This document shows positions 34,916 to 43,061 of a DNA stretch of 64,000 nt, piece by piece. Each line of letters opens with the position of its first letter. Within the stretch, counting starts at the first letter, position 1. The position numbers and the translations under genes are program-made. The notes beneath the pieces are model-generated. The model searched no databases, had not been told where the DNA came from, and saw only the letters and a list, made by a program, of their open reading frames with translations. Source of the stretch: Micromonospora sp. MA102 (GTDB lineage Bacteria > Actinomycetota > Actinomycetes > Mycobacteriales > Micromonosporaceae); NCBI RefSeq assembly GCF_025460765.1, contig NZ_JAMWEG010000005.1:1-64000 (forward strand). Reading direction: 5' to 3'.

Positions 34916-35122
34916 GTGGACGAGCGACGGGACGAGCCCGGCGGCCTGACCCGGGACGGCCGGGATCCCCGGGCGACCCGGGAGGCCGAGGAGGCGCACG
35001 GCGGCAGCATGGCCCCGGGCCTGGTGGACGACACCGGGCACCCGGTGGCCGAGCCGTCCGTGCCGGACAACGAGCCGTCGGCCCTGGGCCGGCCGGGGGA
35101 GGAGGACGGCACCGGTTCCTGA
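34916..35122 (+). CDS. Small acidic disordered protein (68 aa)
   Basis: A 68-residue hydrophilic protein rich in Asp, Glu, Gly and Pro, with no hydrophobic core; it should be intrinsically disordered. GTG 34916 has GAGGGGG 4-5 nt upstream. The promoter 5' of it is a textbook sigma-B-type sequence, which suggests a desiccation- or osmotic-stress protein. I recognise no family. A 14-bp terminator follows at 35131. Confidence 0.7.
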   Translation: MDERRDEPGGLTRDGRDPRATREAEEAHGGSMAPGLVDDTGHPVAEPSVPDNEPSALGRPGEEDGTGS

Positions 35123-35130
35123 CCGGCGCG

Positions 35131-35160
35131 TCGACGCCCGGGGCGGTCGCCCCGGGCGTC
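35131..35160. terminator. Bidirectional terminator
   Basis: CGACGCCCGGGGCG and CGCCCCGGGCGTCG are adjacent (14-bp stem, 2-nt centre) between convergent stops at 35122 and 35174. Confidence 0.75.
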
Positions 35161-35173
35161 GGTCAACCGCGGA

Positions 35174-35803
35174 TCACCTGCCGGCCATGGCCATCGGTCG
35201 CTTGTTCGCGCCCATCCCGGCCATCTTGCCGATCGCCATCGGGGCGCTCGCCAGCCCGCCGGCCCGGCCGAGCAGACCCCGCAGCACCTGTCCGGGCTTC
35301 TGCTGCTCGCCCATGTACGCGGACACCACCACGAGGGCGCCGGTCATCGCCGGGATGGCCCACTGGAGCAGCTTCATCTGCCGCTGCGAGGAGGCGACAT
35401 TCGCCGGCGTCTGGTAGCTCGGCTCGGTGGCCCCCTCGACGGGCGGCCCGCCCGCCTTCTGCAGCCGCATGCCGAGCAGTCGGCTGTAACCGGTCACCGC
35501 CAGCGCGCCCACGGTCAGCGCGGTCTTCAGCGTGCTCATCCTGGCCACGCCGGCCTGGCTGGCCACCCGTGGGCTCTCGGTCACCAGCTCGCCGACCGCG
35601 CCGGCCAGGTGCGCGCCGATCGCGGCCGCGTTGACCGGAGTCCAGCGCGCCCAGCCGGCCGAGGCGACCGGCAGCCGTTGGGTCGAGTCGTCGATCTTCG
35701 CCGCCGCGCCGTTGACGCCGAGCGCCCCCATCAGTGAGCCGCCAAACCAGGCCGCCAGGCCCAGGTCGTGCATCGAGCGCAACGCGGTGTGCCGTTCGGA
35801 CAT
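35174..35803 (-). CDS. Unknown multi-pass membrane protein
   Basis: A 209-residue protein with about four hydrophobic helices: LGLAAWFGGSLMGALGV, VNAAAIGAHLAGAVGEL, TALTVGALAVTGYSRLLG and LQWAIPAMTGALVVVSAYMG. The C terminus is basic and methionine-rich. I recognise the type only as a conserved actinomycete hypothetical. ATG 35803 has GGAGG about 10 nt upstream. The promoter region has GCGT-N15-GGGTAA, a weaker sigma-B-like match. Confidence 0.72.
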   Translation of the reverse strand: MSERHTALRSMHDLGLAAWFGGSLMGALGVNGAAAKIDDSTQRLPVASAGWARWTPVNAAAIGAHLAGAVGELVTESPRVASQAGVARMSTLKTALTVGALAVTGYSRLLGMRLQKAGGPPVEGATEPSYQTPANVASSQRQMKLLQWAIPAMTGALVVVSAYMGEQQKPGQVLRGLLGRAGGLASAPMAIGKMAGMGANKRPMAMAGR

Positions 35804-35837
35804 CTGATCCCCCTCCGCCGTGTTCGGGCGGTGCGGC

Positions 35838-35862
35838 TTACCCACCTTTCGCGCGACTACGC
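35838..35862 (-). promoter_or_regulatory. Weak sigma-B-like promoter candidate
   Basis: Minus-strand GCGT (35862-35859), 15 nt, GGGTAA (35843-35838), upstream of the membrane protein gene. The -35 half fits only the loose GNNT consensus. Confidence 0.35.
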
Positions 35863-35912
35863 ACCCGTTTTCGGCCACGGCGGGGTCGGCCCGGTCGCCG
35901 GGACGGCCGGGG

Positions 35913-36767
35913 TCACCGGGGCAGCGCGGCGGCGAACGCGGCGACCCGCGCGGCCAGCGGGGCGGCGGCGCGGACCCAGGTGAAGTGGTCCAGCGGGGCG
36001 CCGGCCTCGGCGACGGTGTACCGGTGCCTCGTCACCGGGGCGGCGGCGAGCTTGGCACAGAGGTGGTCCATCGTCTCGTGCGGCGTGTACTGGTCGTCGT
36101 CGACGCTGACCGCGAGCACCGGGGTGCGGACCCGCCGGACGGCCGCCTCGGCGTCGACCCCGTCCAGCACCGGGAAGCGCCCGGTCCGCGCGGTGTGCGC
36201 CCAGTCCCGGATCACCCCGCGCGCCTGCCGGCCGCCGAACCCCCAGCCGGGCCACACGCCGAGCAGCCGGGCCACCGCGGCGATGCCCTGGGTGTACGGG
36301 AGCACACCCCAGCCGCGCAGCCCCGGGTACCCGCGCCACCAGGGGATGCCGACCGCCACCAGGGCCAGCCCGTCCACCCGGTCGGCGTCGTGCAGCGCCT
36401 GGTGCAGCACCGCGACCTGCCCGCCGAGCGAGTGCCCGAGCAGCAGCCGGGTCCGGCCGTCCAGCCGGGGCTTGAGCGCGTCGAGCACCGCGCCGACGTC
36501 GGTGGCCAGCTCGGCGTAGCCGTACCGGCAGCTGCGGGCGGGGGACGGCGTGCTCTCGCCGGTGCCCCGCAGGTCGGCCACGACGACGGCCAGGCCGGCG
36601 TCGCGCAGCGCGGCGGCGAACGGCCGGTAGTAGCGGGCGCGGACGCCCATGGCCGGCCAGATCAGCACGACGGGCGCGCCGGGCGGCCCGTCCGGCTCCG
36701 GGTAGACCTGCACGCCGATGCGCGCCCCGTCGACGTCCACGAACTCCTGCGTGTACTCCCCGCTCAC
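35913..36767 (-). CDS. Alpha/beta hydrolase
   Basis: A 284-residue protein. VVVADLRGTGES precedes the nucleophile elbow LLLGHSLGGQVAVL (Ser); LAVSVDDDQYTPH and the late LDHFTWV supply the acid and base. The closest type is the serine-hydrolase branch that acts on small esters or lipids. GTG 36767 lies 6 nt after TAGGCT (36774-36779), so translation is leaderless. It lies upstream of the last heptose-operon gene in the opposite sense of flow: that operon ends at 36790, just before this promoter. Confidence 0.85.
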   Translation of the reverse strand: MSGEYTQEFVDVDGARIGVQVYPEPDGPPGAPVVLIWPAMGVRARYYRPFAAALRDAGLAVVVADLRGTGESTPSPARSCRYGYAELATDVGAVLDALKPRLDGRTRLLLGHSLGGQVAVLHQALHDADRVDGLALVAVGIPWWRGYPGLRGWGVLPYTQGIAAVARLLGVWPGWGFGGRQARGVIRDWAHTARTGRFPVLDGVDAEAAVRRVRTPVLAVSVDDDQYTPHETMDHLCAKLAAAPVTRHRYTVAEAGAPLDHFTWVRAAAPLAARVAAFAAALPR

Positions 36768-36773
36768 CGGCTC

Positions 36774-36779
36774 AGCCTA
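36774..36779 (-). promoter_or_regulatory. -10 box (TAGGCT) of the alpha/beta hydrolase gene
   Basis: Minus-strand TAGGCT, 6 nt before GTG 36767 and 10 nt past the stop codon of the GT9 gene. Confidence 0.55.
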
Positions 36780-36789
36780 CGGCCGGAGG

Positions 36790-37782
36790 CTACCGGTGGG
36801 TAGCAAGGGGGTGGCCGGCCGCCTGCGCCGGCACCCGGCGGCCGGCCACCGACCGCGACCGGGCGGCCGCGGTCACCCGGTCCACCGCCGCCAGCACCGC
36901 CGGCACGTCCAGCTCGGCCAGCGCCGGGTGCACGGCCCGGCCGTCCCCGGCCGGGATCGGGCCGGCCCACAGCGCCTCGTGCCACGGCCGGTCCGGCGGC
37001 GGGCCCCATGCGGCGGGCGGCACCGGGCCGAAGAGCAGCACCGACGGGGTGGCGTAGGCGGTGGCCAGGTGACCGATGCCGGTGTCCCCGCAGAGCACGA
37101 GGCGGGCGTGGGCGACAAGCGCGGCCAGCTCGCCGACGTCGGTCGCGCCGGCCAGCACCGCGTCGGCCGGCAACCCCGCCCGGCGGGCCACGTCGGCGGC
37201 CAGGTCCCGCTCGCCGGGACTGCCGGTGACCACCACCCGGTGACCCCGGCCGGCCAGCTCCCGGGCCACCGCCGCGAAGCACTCCGGCGGCCAGCGCCGC
37301 TGCGCCGCCTTGGCGCCCGGGTGCACGATCGTCACGCCGGTCGGCAGTCCGCCGGGCCCGGGGCGGCGCAGCGCCAGGTCACCGCGGTCGGTGCGGATCC
37401 CGTACCAGCCCAGCATCCGGCACCACCGGTCCACCTCGTGCTCCTCGGCCCGCCACGGCGGACCGTCGTGCCACCCGGCCTCCGCGTTGGCGAAGGCCAG
37501 CAGCCGCCGCGGCCGGACCCCGGCCAGCATCCGGTGCGACTGCGGCCCCCGGCCGTGCAGGTTCACCGCCACGTCGGGCGGCGGGCCGGACCACCCGAGG
37601 CGGCCCAGCCCGTCCGCCACGACCTGCCGGTCCACGCCACCCACCAGCTCGACCAGCGGGGTCAGCCAGCGCGGCGCGACCAGCGCCAGCTCGCTGCCCG
37701 GGTACGCGGCACGCAACGCGCGCAGCGCCGGCACCCCGGTCGCGAGGTCGCCGACGCCGAGCGCCCGGAGCACGAGGATCAC
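36790..37782 (-). CDS. Glycosyltransferase family 9 (heptosyltransferase type)
   Basis: A 330-residue cytoplasmic or membrane-associated enzyme with the GT-B fold of ADP-heptose:LPS heptosyltransferases. The N-terminal LRALGVGDLATGVPALRAL is the acceptor-side loop. VTIVHPGAKAAQRRWPPECF and VLCGDTGIGHLATAYATPS are the nucleotide-sugar-side blocks. GTG 37782 overlaps the SDR stop as GTGA. It is the last gene of the heptose operon. In a cell without LPS the acceptor must be something else: teichoic-acid-like polymer, lipid, protein or metabolite. Confidence 0.88.
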   Translation of the reverse strand: MILVLRALGVGDLATGVPALRALRAAYPGSELALVAPRWLTPLVELVGGVDRQVVADGLGRLGWSGPPPDVAVNLHGRGPQSHRMLAGVRPRRLLAFANAEAGWHDGPPWRAEEHEVDRWCRMLGWYGIRTDRGDLALRRPGPGGLPTGVTIVHPGAKAAQRRWPPECFAAVARELAGRGHRVVVTGSPGERDLAADVARRAGLPADAVLAGATDVGELAALVAHARLVLCGDTGIGHLATAYATPSVLLFGPVPPAAWGPPPDRPWHEALWAGPIPAGDGRAVHPALAELDVPAVLAAVDRVTAAARSRSVAGRRVPAQAAGHPLATHR

Positions 37783-38474
37783 GGGTACGAGGACTCCTGC
37801 TCGGCGCAGACCACCAGCTCGCGTACGGCACAGCCGGGCGGCTGGGCCAGGGCGAACATGACCGCCTCGGCGGTGTCCGCCGGGTCGTTGAGGATCGCGT
37901 CCGGGCCGGGCTTGTACCGCTCGTCCCGCTCGTCGAAGAACGCCGTCCGCATCCCGCCGGGGATGAGCAGCGTCACGCCGACCGTGCCGGCCAGCTCGGC
38001 GGCGAGCGCCCGGGTGAAGCCGACCACCCCGAACTTCGCCGCGCAGTACGCGGTCGCGTCGCTGACCGCCTTGACGCCCAACGTGGACGCCACGGTCACC
38101 ACGGTGCCGTGCGCCCGCTCCAGGTGCGGCAGCGCGGCCCGGATCACCGCGGCCGTGCCGAGCAGGTTGATCGTCACGATCCGGTCCCAGGTCCCGCCGT
38201 CGACGTCGGCGAGCCGACCCGGCACGTCCATGCCGGCGGCGGTCACCAGGCCGTCGAGGCCCCCGGCCTGCTCGGCGATCTGCCGGGTGGCCGCCTCGGC
38301 CGCCCGGGTGTCGGCCAGGTCGCACTCGACCCACGGCACCCCGTCGGCCGGCGCCTGCCGGTCCAGCACGTACGGCCGGCCGCCGGCCTTGGCCACGGCG
38401 GACACCACCGCCGCGCCGAGCCCGCTCGACCCGCCGGTCACGAGGACGGCCCGTCCGTTCAGGTCCCTGCTCAT
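37779..38474 (-). CDS. Short-chain dehydrogenase/reductase
   Basis: A 231-residue classical SDR. VLVTGGSSGLGAAV is the dinucleotide-binding glycine motif, with TAAGMDVPG next, a catalytic serine in VVTVASTLGVKA and YCAAKFGVVGFTRAL holding Tyr and Lys. It is too short and has the wrong motifs to be the heptose 6-epimerase HldD (an extended SDR), so it more likely oxidises or reduces a sugar or acceptor. It is four-base-coupled to its neighbours on both sides (ATGA with the micro-ORF, GTGA with GT9). Confidence 0.88.
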   Translation of the reverse strand: MSRDLNGRAVLVTGGSSGLGAAVVSAVAKAGGRPYVLDRQAPADGVPWVECDLADTRAAEAATRQIAEQAGGLDGLVTAAGMDVPGRLADVDGGTWDRIVTINLLGTAAVIRAALPHLERAHGTVVTVASTLGVKAVSDATAYCAAKFGVVGFTRALAAELAGTVGVTLLIPGGMRTAFFDERDERYKPGPDAILNDPADTAEAVMFALAQPPGCAVRELVVCAEQESSYP

Positions 38475-38554
38475 GCCGGCACCCCGCTCCGCTGCGGGGC
38501 GCCCTGAGCCGACGGTGCCCTACGTGGACGATTCGCGTGTTGACGCTCGCTCAT
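38471..38554 (-). CDS. 27-residue micro-ORF between hldE and the SDR
   Basis: ATG 38554 overlaps the hldE stop as ATGA and the micro-ORF's own TGA overlaps the SDR start as ATGA, so the reading chain is unbroken. AAGGGAG stands 4 nt before its ATG. The peptide is basic, begins MSERQHANRPRRAP and has no hydrophobic segment. It may be a functional micro-protein or only a device that carries ribosomes from hldE to the SDR gene across 77 nt. Confidence 0.55.
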   Translation of the reverse strand: MSERQHANRPRRAPSAQGAPQRSGVPA

Positions 38555-39963
38555 ACCGCTCCCTTGACGAGGTGGAGACCGCGCTGGCGCGCGGCCGTGA
38601 TGGTGCCGGTGGTGGAGCGCCCGGTCAGGAAGGGCACGGTGACCACCCGCCCGCCCCAGCGGCGCACCAGCTCCGCCTCGGGCAGCTCGGGCGCGCCGTC
38701 GCCCGCGTAGTCGCCGCCCTTGACCCAGACGTCCGGGCGCAGCCGGGCGAGCACCTGGTGCGGGGTGGGCTCGTCGAAGACCACCACCGCGTCGACGCAG
38801 TCCAAGGCGGCCAGCAGCCGGGCCCGGTCCTGTTCCGGGTTGACCGGGCGCTGCGGCCCCTTGAGGCCCCGGACGCTCCGGTCGGAGTTGAGGCAGACCA
38901 CCAGGCAGTCGCCGAGGCGGCGGGCCGCCTGGAGGGTGGCCAGGTGACCGGCGTGCAGGATGTCGAAGCAGCCGCCGGTGGCGACCACCGTGCCGCCGTC
39001 GGCGCGTACCTTCGCGACGAGTTCCTCGCCGGTGCGGCCGGCGAGCCGGTGCTCGGGCTGCTCCGGTGCCCGGTGCAGGCCGGCCGCCCCGCCGGCCGCC
39101 ACGTACGCGGACGCGGCACCGACCGCCGCCTGCACCGCCTCGGCGACCGACGCGCCGTCGGCCAGCGCCAGCGCGGCGGTGGCGGCGAACCGGTCCCCGG
39201 CGCCGCAGGTGTCCTCGACGTGCGCCACGGTGGACGGCGGCGGCACGACCAGCGGCGCGGTGCCGGAGTGGCAGAGCACCGCCCCGTCCGGTCCCGTGGT
39301 CACCGCGACCGCGCCGACCCGCCACCGGCGGCGCAGCTCCTGCCCGGCCCGGGTGGCGGTGGAGAGCGCCGAACCGGCACCGGCGTCGCCGGTGAGCTGC
39401 CGCAGTTCGGCCAGGTTCGGGGTGGCCAGCCGGGCCCCGGGCACCGCGGCGGGGCCGCGCGGGTGCGGGTCCCAGACCACCGGGGCGGTGGCGTCGGCCA
39501 GCGCCGCGCGCAGCGTCGGCTGGCGGACCAGCCCGCGACCGTAGTCGCTCACCAGGATGGCCCGGGCCCGGGACAGCAGCTCCAGCACCGCCTCCGTCGG
39601 CTCGCCCGCCGGCTGGGGGTCACCGCCCCGGTCCAGCCGGAGCAGGGTCTGCCCGCCGGCCCGGAGCCGGATCTTCTCGGCGGTGGCGCCGGGCAGACGG
39701 ACCGGAAAGAGCTCGACGCCCGCCTCGGTCACCAGCTGCGCCAGCCGGGCCCCGCCGGCGTCGTCGGCCAGCCCGGTCACCAGCGCCACCTCGGTCTCCT
39801 GCGCGGCGGCGAGCAGCGCGGCCAGCCCGGCCCCGCCCGGTCGCTCGGCGGTGGACCGTTCGTCGAGCACCGGCACCGGCGCGTCCGGGGCGACCCGGCC
39901 GACCACGCCGGTGACGTCCCAGTCCAGCAGCGCGTCGCCGACCACGACCAGCGGGCGGGTCAC
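38551..39963 (-). CDS. hldE: Bifunctional heptose 7-phosphate kinase / heptose 1-phosphate adenylyltransferase
   Basis: A 470-residue fusion with the architecture of Gram-negative HldE (RfaE). The N-terminal PfkB kinase (1 to about 310) shows the GGAG substrate loop and the DTCGAGD signature (251-257). The C-terminal nucleotidyltransferase (about 325-470) has GGCFDILHAGH (HxGH), SDRSVRGLKGPQRPVN and WVKGGDY. It phosphorylates D-glycero-D-manno-heptose 7-phosphate at O-1 and later converts the 1-phosphate to ADP-heptose. GTG 39963 overlaps the gmhA stop as GTGA. Confidence 0.93.
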   Translation of the reverse strand: MTRPLVVVGDALLDWDVTGVVGRVAPDAPVPVLDERSTAERPGGAGLAALLAAAQETEVALVTGLADDAGGARLAQLVTEAGVELFPVRLPGATAEKIRLRAGGQTLLRLDRGGDPQPAGEPTEAVLELLSRARAILVSDYGRGLVRQPTLRAALADATAPVVWDPHPRGPAAVPGARLATPNLAELRQLTGDAGAGSALSTATRAGQELRRRWRVGAVAVTTGPDGAVLCHSGTAPLVVPPPSTVAHVEDTCGAGDRFAATAALALADGASVAEAVQAAVGAASAYVAAGGAAGLHRAPEQPEHRLAGRTGEELVAKVRADGGTVVATGGCFDILHAGHLATLQAARRLGDCLVVCLNSDRSVRGLKGPQRPVNPEQDRARLLAALDCVDAVVVFDEPTPHQVLARLRPDVWVKGGDYAGDGAPELPEAELVRRWGGRVVTVPFLTGRSTTGTITAARQRGLHLVKGAV

Positions 39964-40844
39964 GACCGCACCGATCCCGCGCCGGCGGACCCGTGCCCGT
40001 CGGCCGGCTGCCCGGCGAAGCCGTGCCCGTCGGCGGAGTGTCCGTTGTGCCCGTTGACGCCGTGCCCGTCGGCCGGACGGTGCCGGCGGGCCCCGTCCCG
40101 GGCGTGCCCGTCCAGCGCCCGGCCGACGCCCAGGTGCGGCCCGGATCCGACCCCGGCGAGCAGGTGGCGGTCACCGCCGTCCCGGTCACCTCCGGCGGGG
40201 CCGGACGGGGCTGCCCAGCGGGCGACGGCCCCCGCCCGCGGCGCGGGGACGGGCGCGGTGGGGAGCTGCCGGATCAGCGGCAGGGCCTGGTCGACGTACT
40301 CGCAGAGCAGGTGCGTGGAAACCAGGTGCAGCTCCTGCACGACCTGGCTGTCCGGGGACGGCACGGCGAGCACGTCGTGGCACTCCTCGGCGAGCGGGTT
40401 GGGGGCGGGGCCGGTGAAGGCCCAGCAGCGCAGGCCGGTGTCGTGTGCGGCGCGGGCGGCGGTGAGGAGGTTGGTGCTGGTGCCGCTGGTGGACATGAGC
40501 AGGAGGATGTCGTCGGGTCGGCCGTGGGCGCGGACCTGGCGGGCGAAGACCTCGTCGTAGCCGTAGTCGTTGCCGATGGCGGTGAGGGCGGAGGTTTCGG
40601 CGTGCAGGGCGATGGCGGAGAGGGGTTCGCGGTCGTCGCGGAGTTTGCCGACGAGTTCGGCGGTGAGGTGCTGGGCCTCGGCGGCGCTGCCGCCGTTGCC
40701 GGCCACCAGCAACCGCCCGCCCCGGGCCAGCGTCCAGGCCAGCTCGGTGCCCCAGCCCGCCAGCCGCTCGGCCTCCCGCCGGTACGGCAGGAGTGCCGCG
40801 GCCAGCCCGGAGAGGTGGGCGTCGAGAGCGTCGTGCCGGGTCAT
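39960..40844 (-). CDS. gmhA: Sedoheptulose-7-phosphate isomerase with Gly/His-rich tail
   Basis: A 294-residue protein. Residues 1 to about 195 form a SIS domain of GmhA type: LLVAGNGGSAAEAQHLTAEL, LLLMSTSGTSTNLLTAA and the active-site helix QELHLVSTHLLCEYVDQ. It converts sedoheptulose 7-phosphate to D-glycero-D-manno-heptose 7-phosphate, the committed step. Residues about 200-294 are an unusual Ala/Pro then Gly/Asp/His-rich extension with repeated A-D-G-H-G units, absent from normal GmhA (about 190 aa). The middle of the gene (about 40400-40690) uses C-ending and GAA/AAA codons more than its flanks. ATG 40844 overlaps the upstream stop by one base. Confidence 0.9.
   Translation of the reverse strand: MTRHDALDAHLSGLAAALLPYRREAERLAGWGTELAWTLARGGRLLVAGNGGSAAEAQHLTAELVGKLRDDREPLSAIALHAETSALTAIGNDYGYDEVFARQVRAHGRPDDILLLMSTSGTSTNLLTAARAAHDTGLRCWAFTGPAPNPLAEECHDVLAVPSPDSQVVQELHLVSTHLLCEYVDQALPLIRQLPTAPVPAPRAGAVARWAAPSGPAGGDRDGGDRHLLAGVGSGPHLGVGRALDGHARDGARRHRPADGHGVNGHNGHSADGHGFAGQPADGHGSAGAGSVRS
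39991..40076 (-). repeat. Imperfect repeats coding the GmhA His-rich tail
   Basis: The plus-strand unit CCGTGCCCGTCGGCCGG occurs at 39991-40007 and 40060-40076, with a variant at 40021-40037. Translated on the minus strand the units give A-D-G-H-G and similar blocks. Confidence 0.65.
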
Positions 40845-42061
40845 CACGCCACCGCCGACGCCGGCCGGGACGCCGTGGTCAGCGCGGCGTAGACCGCGCC
40901 GAGCTGTTCGGCGCAGCGCTTCCAGGAGTACCGGCTGCGGATCCGGTCCAGCGCCGCCGTGGCGTACGCGAAACGGCGGACCCGGTCCGTGAGGAGCCGG
41001 CGCAGCGCGGTGCCGAGCGCGCGGGGGTCGCGCGGTGGCACGAGGTCGCCGGTCAGCCCGTCCACGACGCTGTCCGCGATGCCGCCCACGTTGGTGCCGA
41101 TCACCGGCACGCCGCAGGCCATCCCCTCCAGGGGCGTGAGCCCGAACGGCTCGTACCAGGGGGCGGCGACCAGCACGTCCGCCGAGCGGTACCAGGTGGG
41201 CATCTCCTCGCGCGGCACCGCGCCGACCAGCTTCACCCGGTCGGCCACACCGCACGACTCGGCCAGCGCGGACAGCCGCCGGGCGAACGTGTCGGCGGGG
41301 AGCAGCTCGGCCGGCGGGCCGCCGACGACCACGCACTCGGCGTCCGGCACCGCGGGCAGCGCCCGGACCACGTCCAGGAAGCCCTTCCGCTCCACCATCC
41401 GGCCGACGGTGAGGATGCGGGGGCGGGCCGGGTCGCGGGGGGCGACCGGGCCGTCGGGGCGGAACACGGCCTGGTTGACGCCGGACGGCACCAGCGCCAT
41501 CCGGGACCGGGGCACGCCCATCCGGACCAGCTCGGCGACCTCGTCCGCGCACTGCACGATCACCCGGTCCACGGTCCGGCCGATGGCCCGCTCGTAGCCG
41601 ACCCGCCCTGGTGGACTGGTGTCCCGCGCGCCCTGGTGCCGGCGCTTGACCGTGCCGAGCGCGTGGTACGTCAGCACCGTCGGCACCCCGGTCCGCCGCC
41701 CGGCGTGCACGGTGGCCAGGCCGCTCATCCAGAAGTGCGCGTGCGCCACGTCCGGGATCCAGCTGCCGCGCCGCCACGAGTCCGCCAGCCAGCTGCCGAA
41801 CTCACCCATGTACGGCAGCAGCTCGTCCTTCGGCACCCGCTGCGCCGGGCCGGCCGGCACGTGGCACACCTGGTAGCCGTCCGGACTGGACACCATCTCG
41901 GCCAGCGCGGCGGAGTCCCGGCGGGTGTAGACGCGGACGTCGTGCCCCTCGCCGACGAGCGCGGCCGCGAGTTCCGCCACGTGGGTGTTCTGCCCGCCCG
42001 CGTCCTCCTCGCCGAGGGCGGCGAGAGGGCTGGCGTGCTCCGAAATCATCGCGATGCGCAT
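40844..42061 (-). CDS. GT4-family glycosyltransferase
   Basis: A 405-residue GT-B enzyme. The N terminus MISEHASPLAALGEEDAGGQ matches the sucrose-phosphate-synthase/MshA-like branch of GT4 (GGQNTHV acceptor loop). The donor side has LTVGRMVERKGFLDVV, PTWYRSADVLVAAPWYEPFG and the E-x7-E-type GLTPLEGMACGVPVIG. It retains the anomeric configuration of the transferred sugar; donor and acceptor are unknown. ATG 42061 has GGAGGAGGAG 3-4 nt upstream. It overlaps the previous gene by 16 nt and gmhA by one base. Confidence 0.9.
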   Translation of the reverse strand: MRIAMISEHASPLAALGEEDAGGQNTHVAELAAALVGEGHDVRVYTRRDSAALAEMVSSPDGYQVCHVPAGPAQRVPKDELLPYMGEFGSWLADSWRRGSWIPDVAHAHFWMSGLATVHAGRRTGVPTVLTYHALGTVKRRHQGARDTSPPGRVGYERAIGRTVDRVIVQCADEVAELVRMGVPRSRMALVPSGVNQAVFRPDGPVAPRDPARPRILTVGRMVERKGFLDVVRALPAVPDAECVVVGGPPAELLPADTFARRLSALAESCGVADRVKLVGAVPREEMPTWYRSADVLVAAPWYEPFGLTPLEGMACGVPVIGTNVGGIADSVVDGLTGDLVPPRDPRALGTALRRLLTDRVRRFAYATAALDRIRSRYSWKRCAEQLGAVYAALTTASRPASAVA

Positions 42062-43020
42062 GTCTCCTCCTCCATGAGCCGGTCCCAGTCGGCGAGGAAC
42101 CGGTCGAGCCCGAAGCGTTCCTTCGTCACCTCGCGCGCCCGCGCCCCGAGCCGGTACGCGGCGTCGCGGTCCTCGGCCAGCCAGCGGGCCGCCTCGACGA
42201 GCGTGTCCACCCGGGTGGAGAGCACCCCCGCGTCGGGTGGCACGGCGTCCACGGCCTCGGTGGTGGCCAGCGCGACCACCGGCATGCCGATGGTCATGGC
42301 CTCGATGAGGCTCAGCCCCAGCGACGTCCAGCGGCACAGGTGCAGGTACGCCCGCCGCCGCGCCACCTCGGCGTGCATGGCGTGCTGCGGCGGGTCGTCG
42401 TGGACGGCGAGCCGGTCCGCCGGCAGGCCGAGCCGGTCGGGCAGCCCGGCCACGCCCATGCCGAAGACGTCCAGCGGGGCGACCGCGGCGAAGCGCGGCA
42501 TCAGGTCGGTGCCGGTGACCCGCCAGCGGCGGACCGGCTCGTTGGTGACCACGGCGAGGCGGTCCAGCTCGCCGGTCCACTCGACGGCCGGCGGCACGAT
42601 GCCGTGCTCGACGACGGCGGTGCGGGTGGCCCCGTTGTCCCAGAACAGCTCGTTGAAGTGGGTCACGTGGGTGAGCAGCAGGTCGTCCCGGTCGGCCATC
42701 GGGTGGCGGGTGTCCGGCACGTCGCCCTTCGGGGTGTTGTGCTCGACGTAGATCGCCGGCACGTCGCGGCCCGGCCGGCGGCCCAGCCACCGTTCGGCCA
42801 GGTCCAGCTCCTCGGGCCGTTGCAGGAGCACCAGGTCGACGTCGGCCCGCCCCAGCTCCTCCGGGGTCACCTCGACGGCGTTCTCCGGCCAGGCGTAGGT
42901 CCGCGCCCGGCCCCGCCCGTACGGGCCGCGGTCGGGCGTGACCGGCACGAGGTACCGGTGTCTCCCGTGCACGAAGGACGTCGTCCAGGAGCCGTGCACG
43001 TGCCACAGCAGAACGTTCAT
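42046..43020 (-). CDS. Glycosyltransferase (GT-B, group 1-like)
   Basis: A 324-residue protein beginning NVLLWHVHGSWTTSFVHG, a start typical of actinomycete GT1/GT4-like transferases in sugar clusters. The region YLHLCRWTSLGLSLIEAMTIGMPVVALATTEAV corresponds to the donor-binding block with its conserved glutamate. ATG 43020 has GAGGAGAG 2-3 nt upstream. Between it and the preceding fused gene are 41 nt. Substrates are unknown. Confidence 0.85.
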   Translation of the reverse strand: MNVLLWHVHGSWTTSFVHGRHRYLVPVTPDRGPYGRGRARTYAWPENAVEVTPEELGRADVDLVLLQRPEELDLAERWLGRRPGRDVPAIYVEHNTPKGDVPDTRHPMADRDDLLLTHVTHFNELFWDNGATRTAVVEHGIVPPAVEWTGELDRLAVVTNEPVRRWRVTGTDLMPRFAAVAPLDVFGMGVAGLPDRLGLPADRLAVHDDPPQHAMHAEVARRRAYLHLCRWTSLGLSLIEAMTIGMPVVALATTEAVDAVPPDAGVLSTRVDTLVEAARWLAEDRDAAYRLGARAREVTKERFGLDRFLADWDRLMEEETCASR

Positions 43021-43061
43021 CTCTCTCCTCGTCGGCGACGGTGCGGGGGCGGGCGGTGGGT

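Noticed and set aside
37779..38474. SDR as the heptose epimerase HldD
   Set aside because: It has the classical short-SDR motifs (TGGSSGLG, YCAAK) and 231 residues; HldD is a longer extended SDR. The pathway probably stops at the D-glycero form.
36718..40560. Plus-strand frame of about 1280 codons across the heptose operon
   Set aside because: Antisense shadow: low-complexity composition and no recognised motif, while the minus strand has clear enzyme families with coupled starts.
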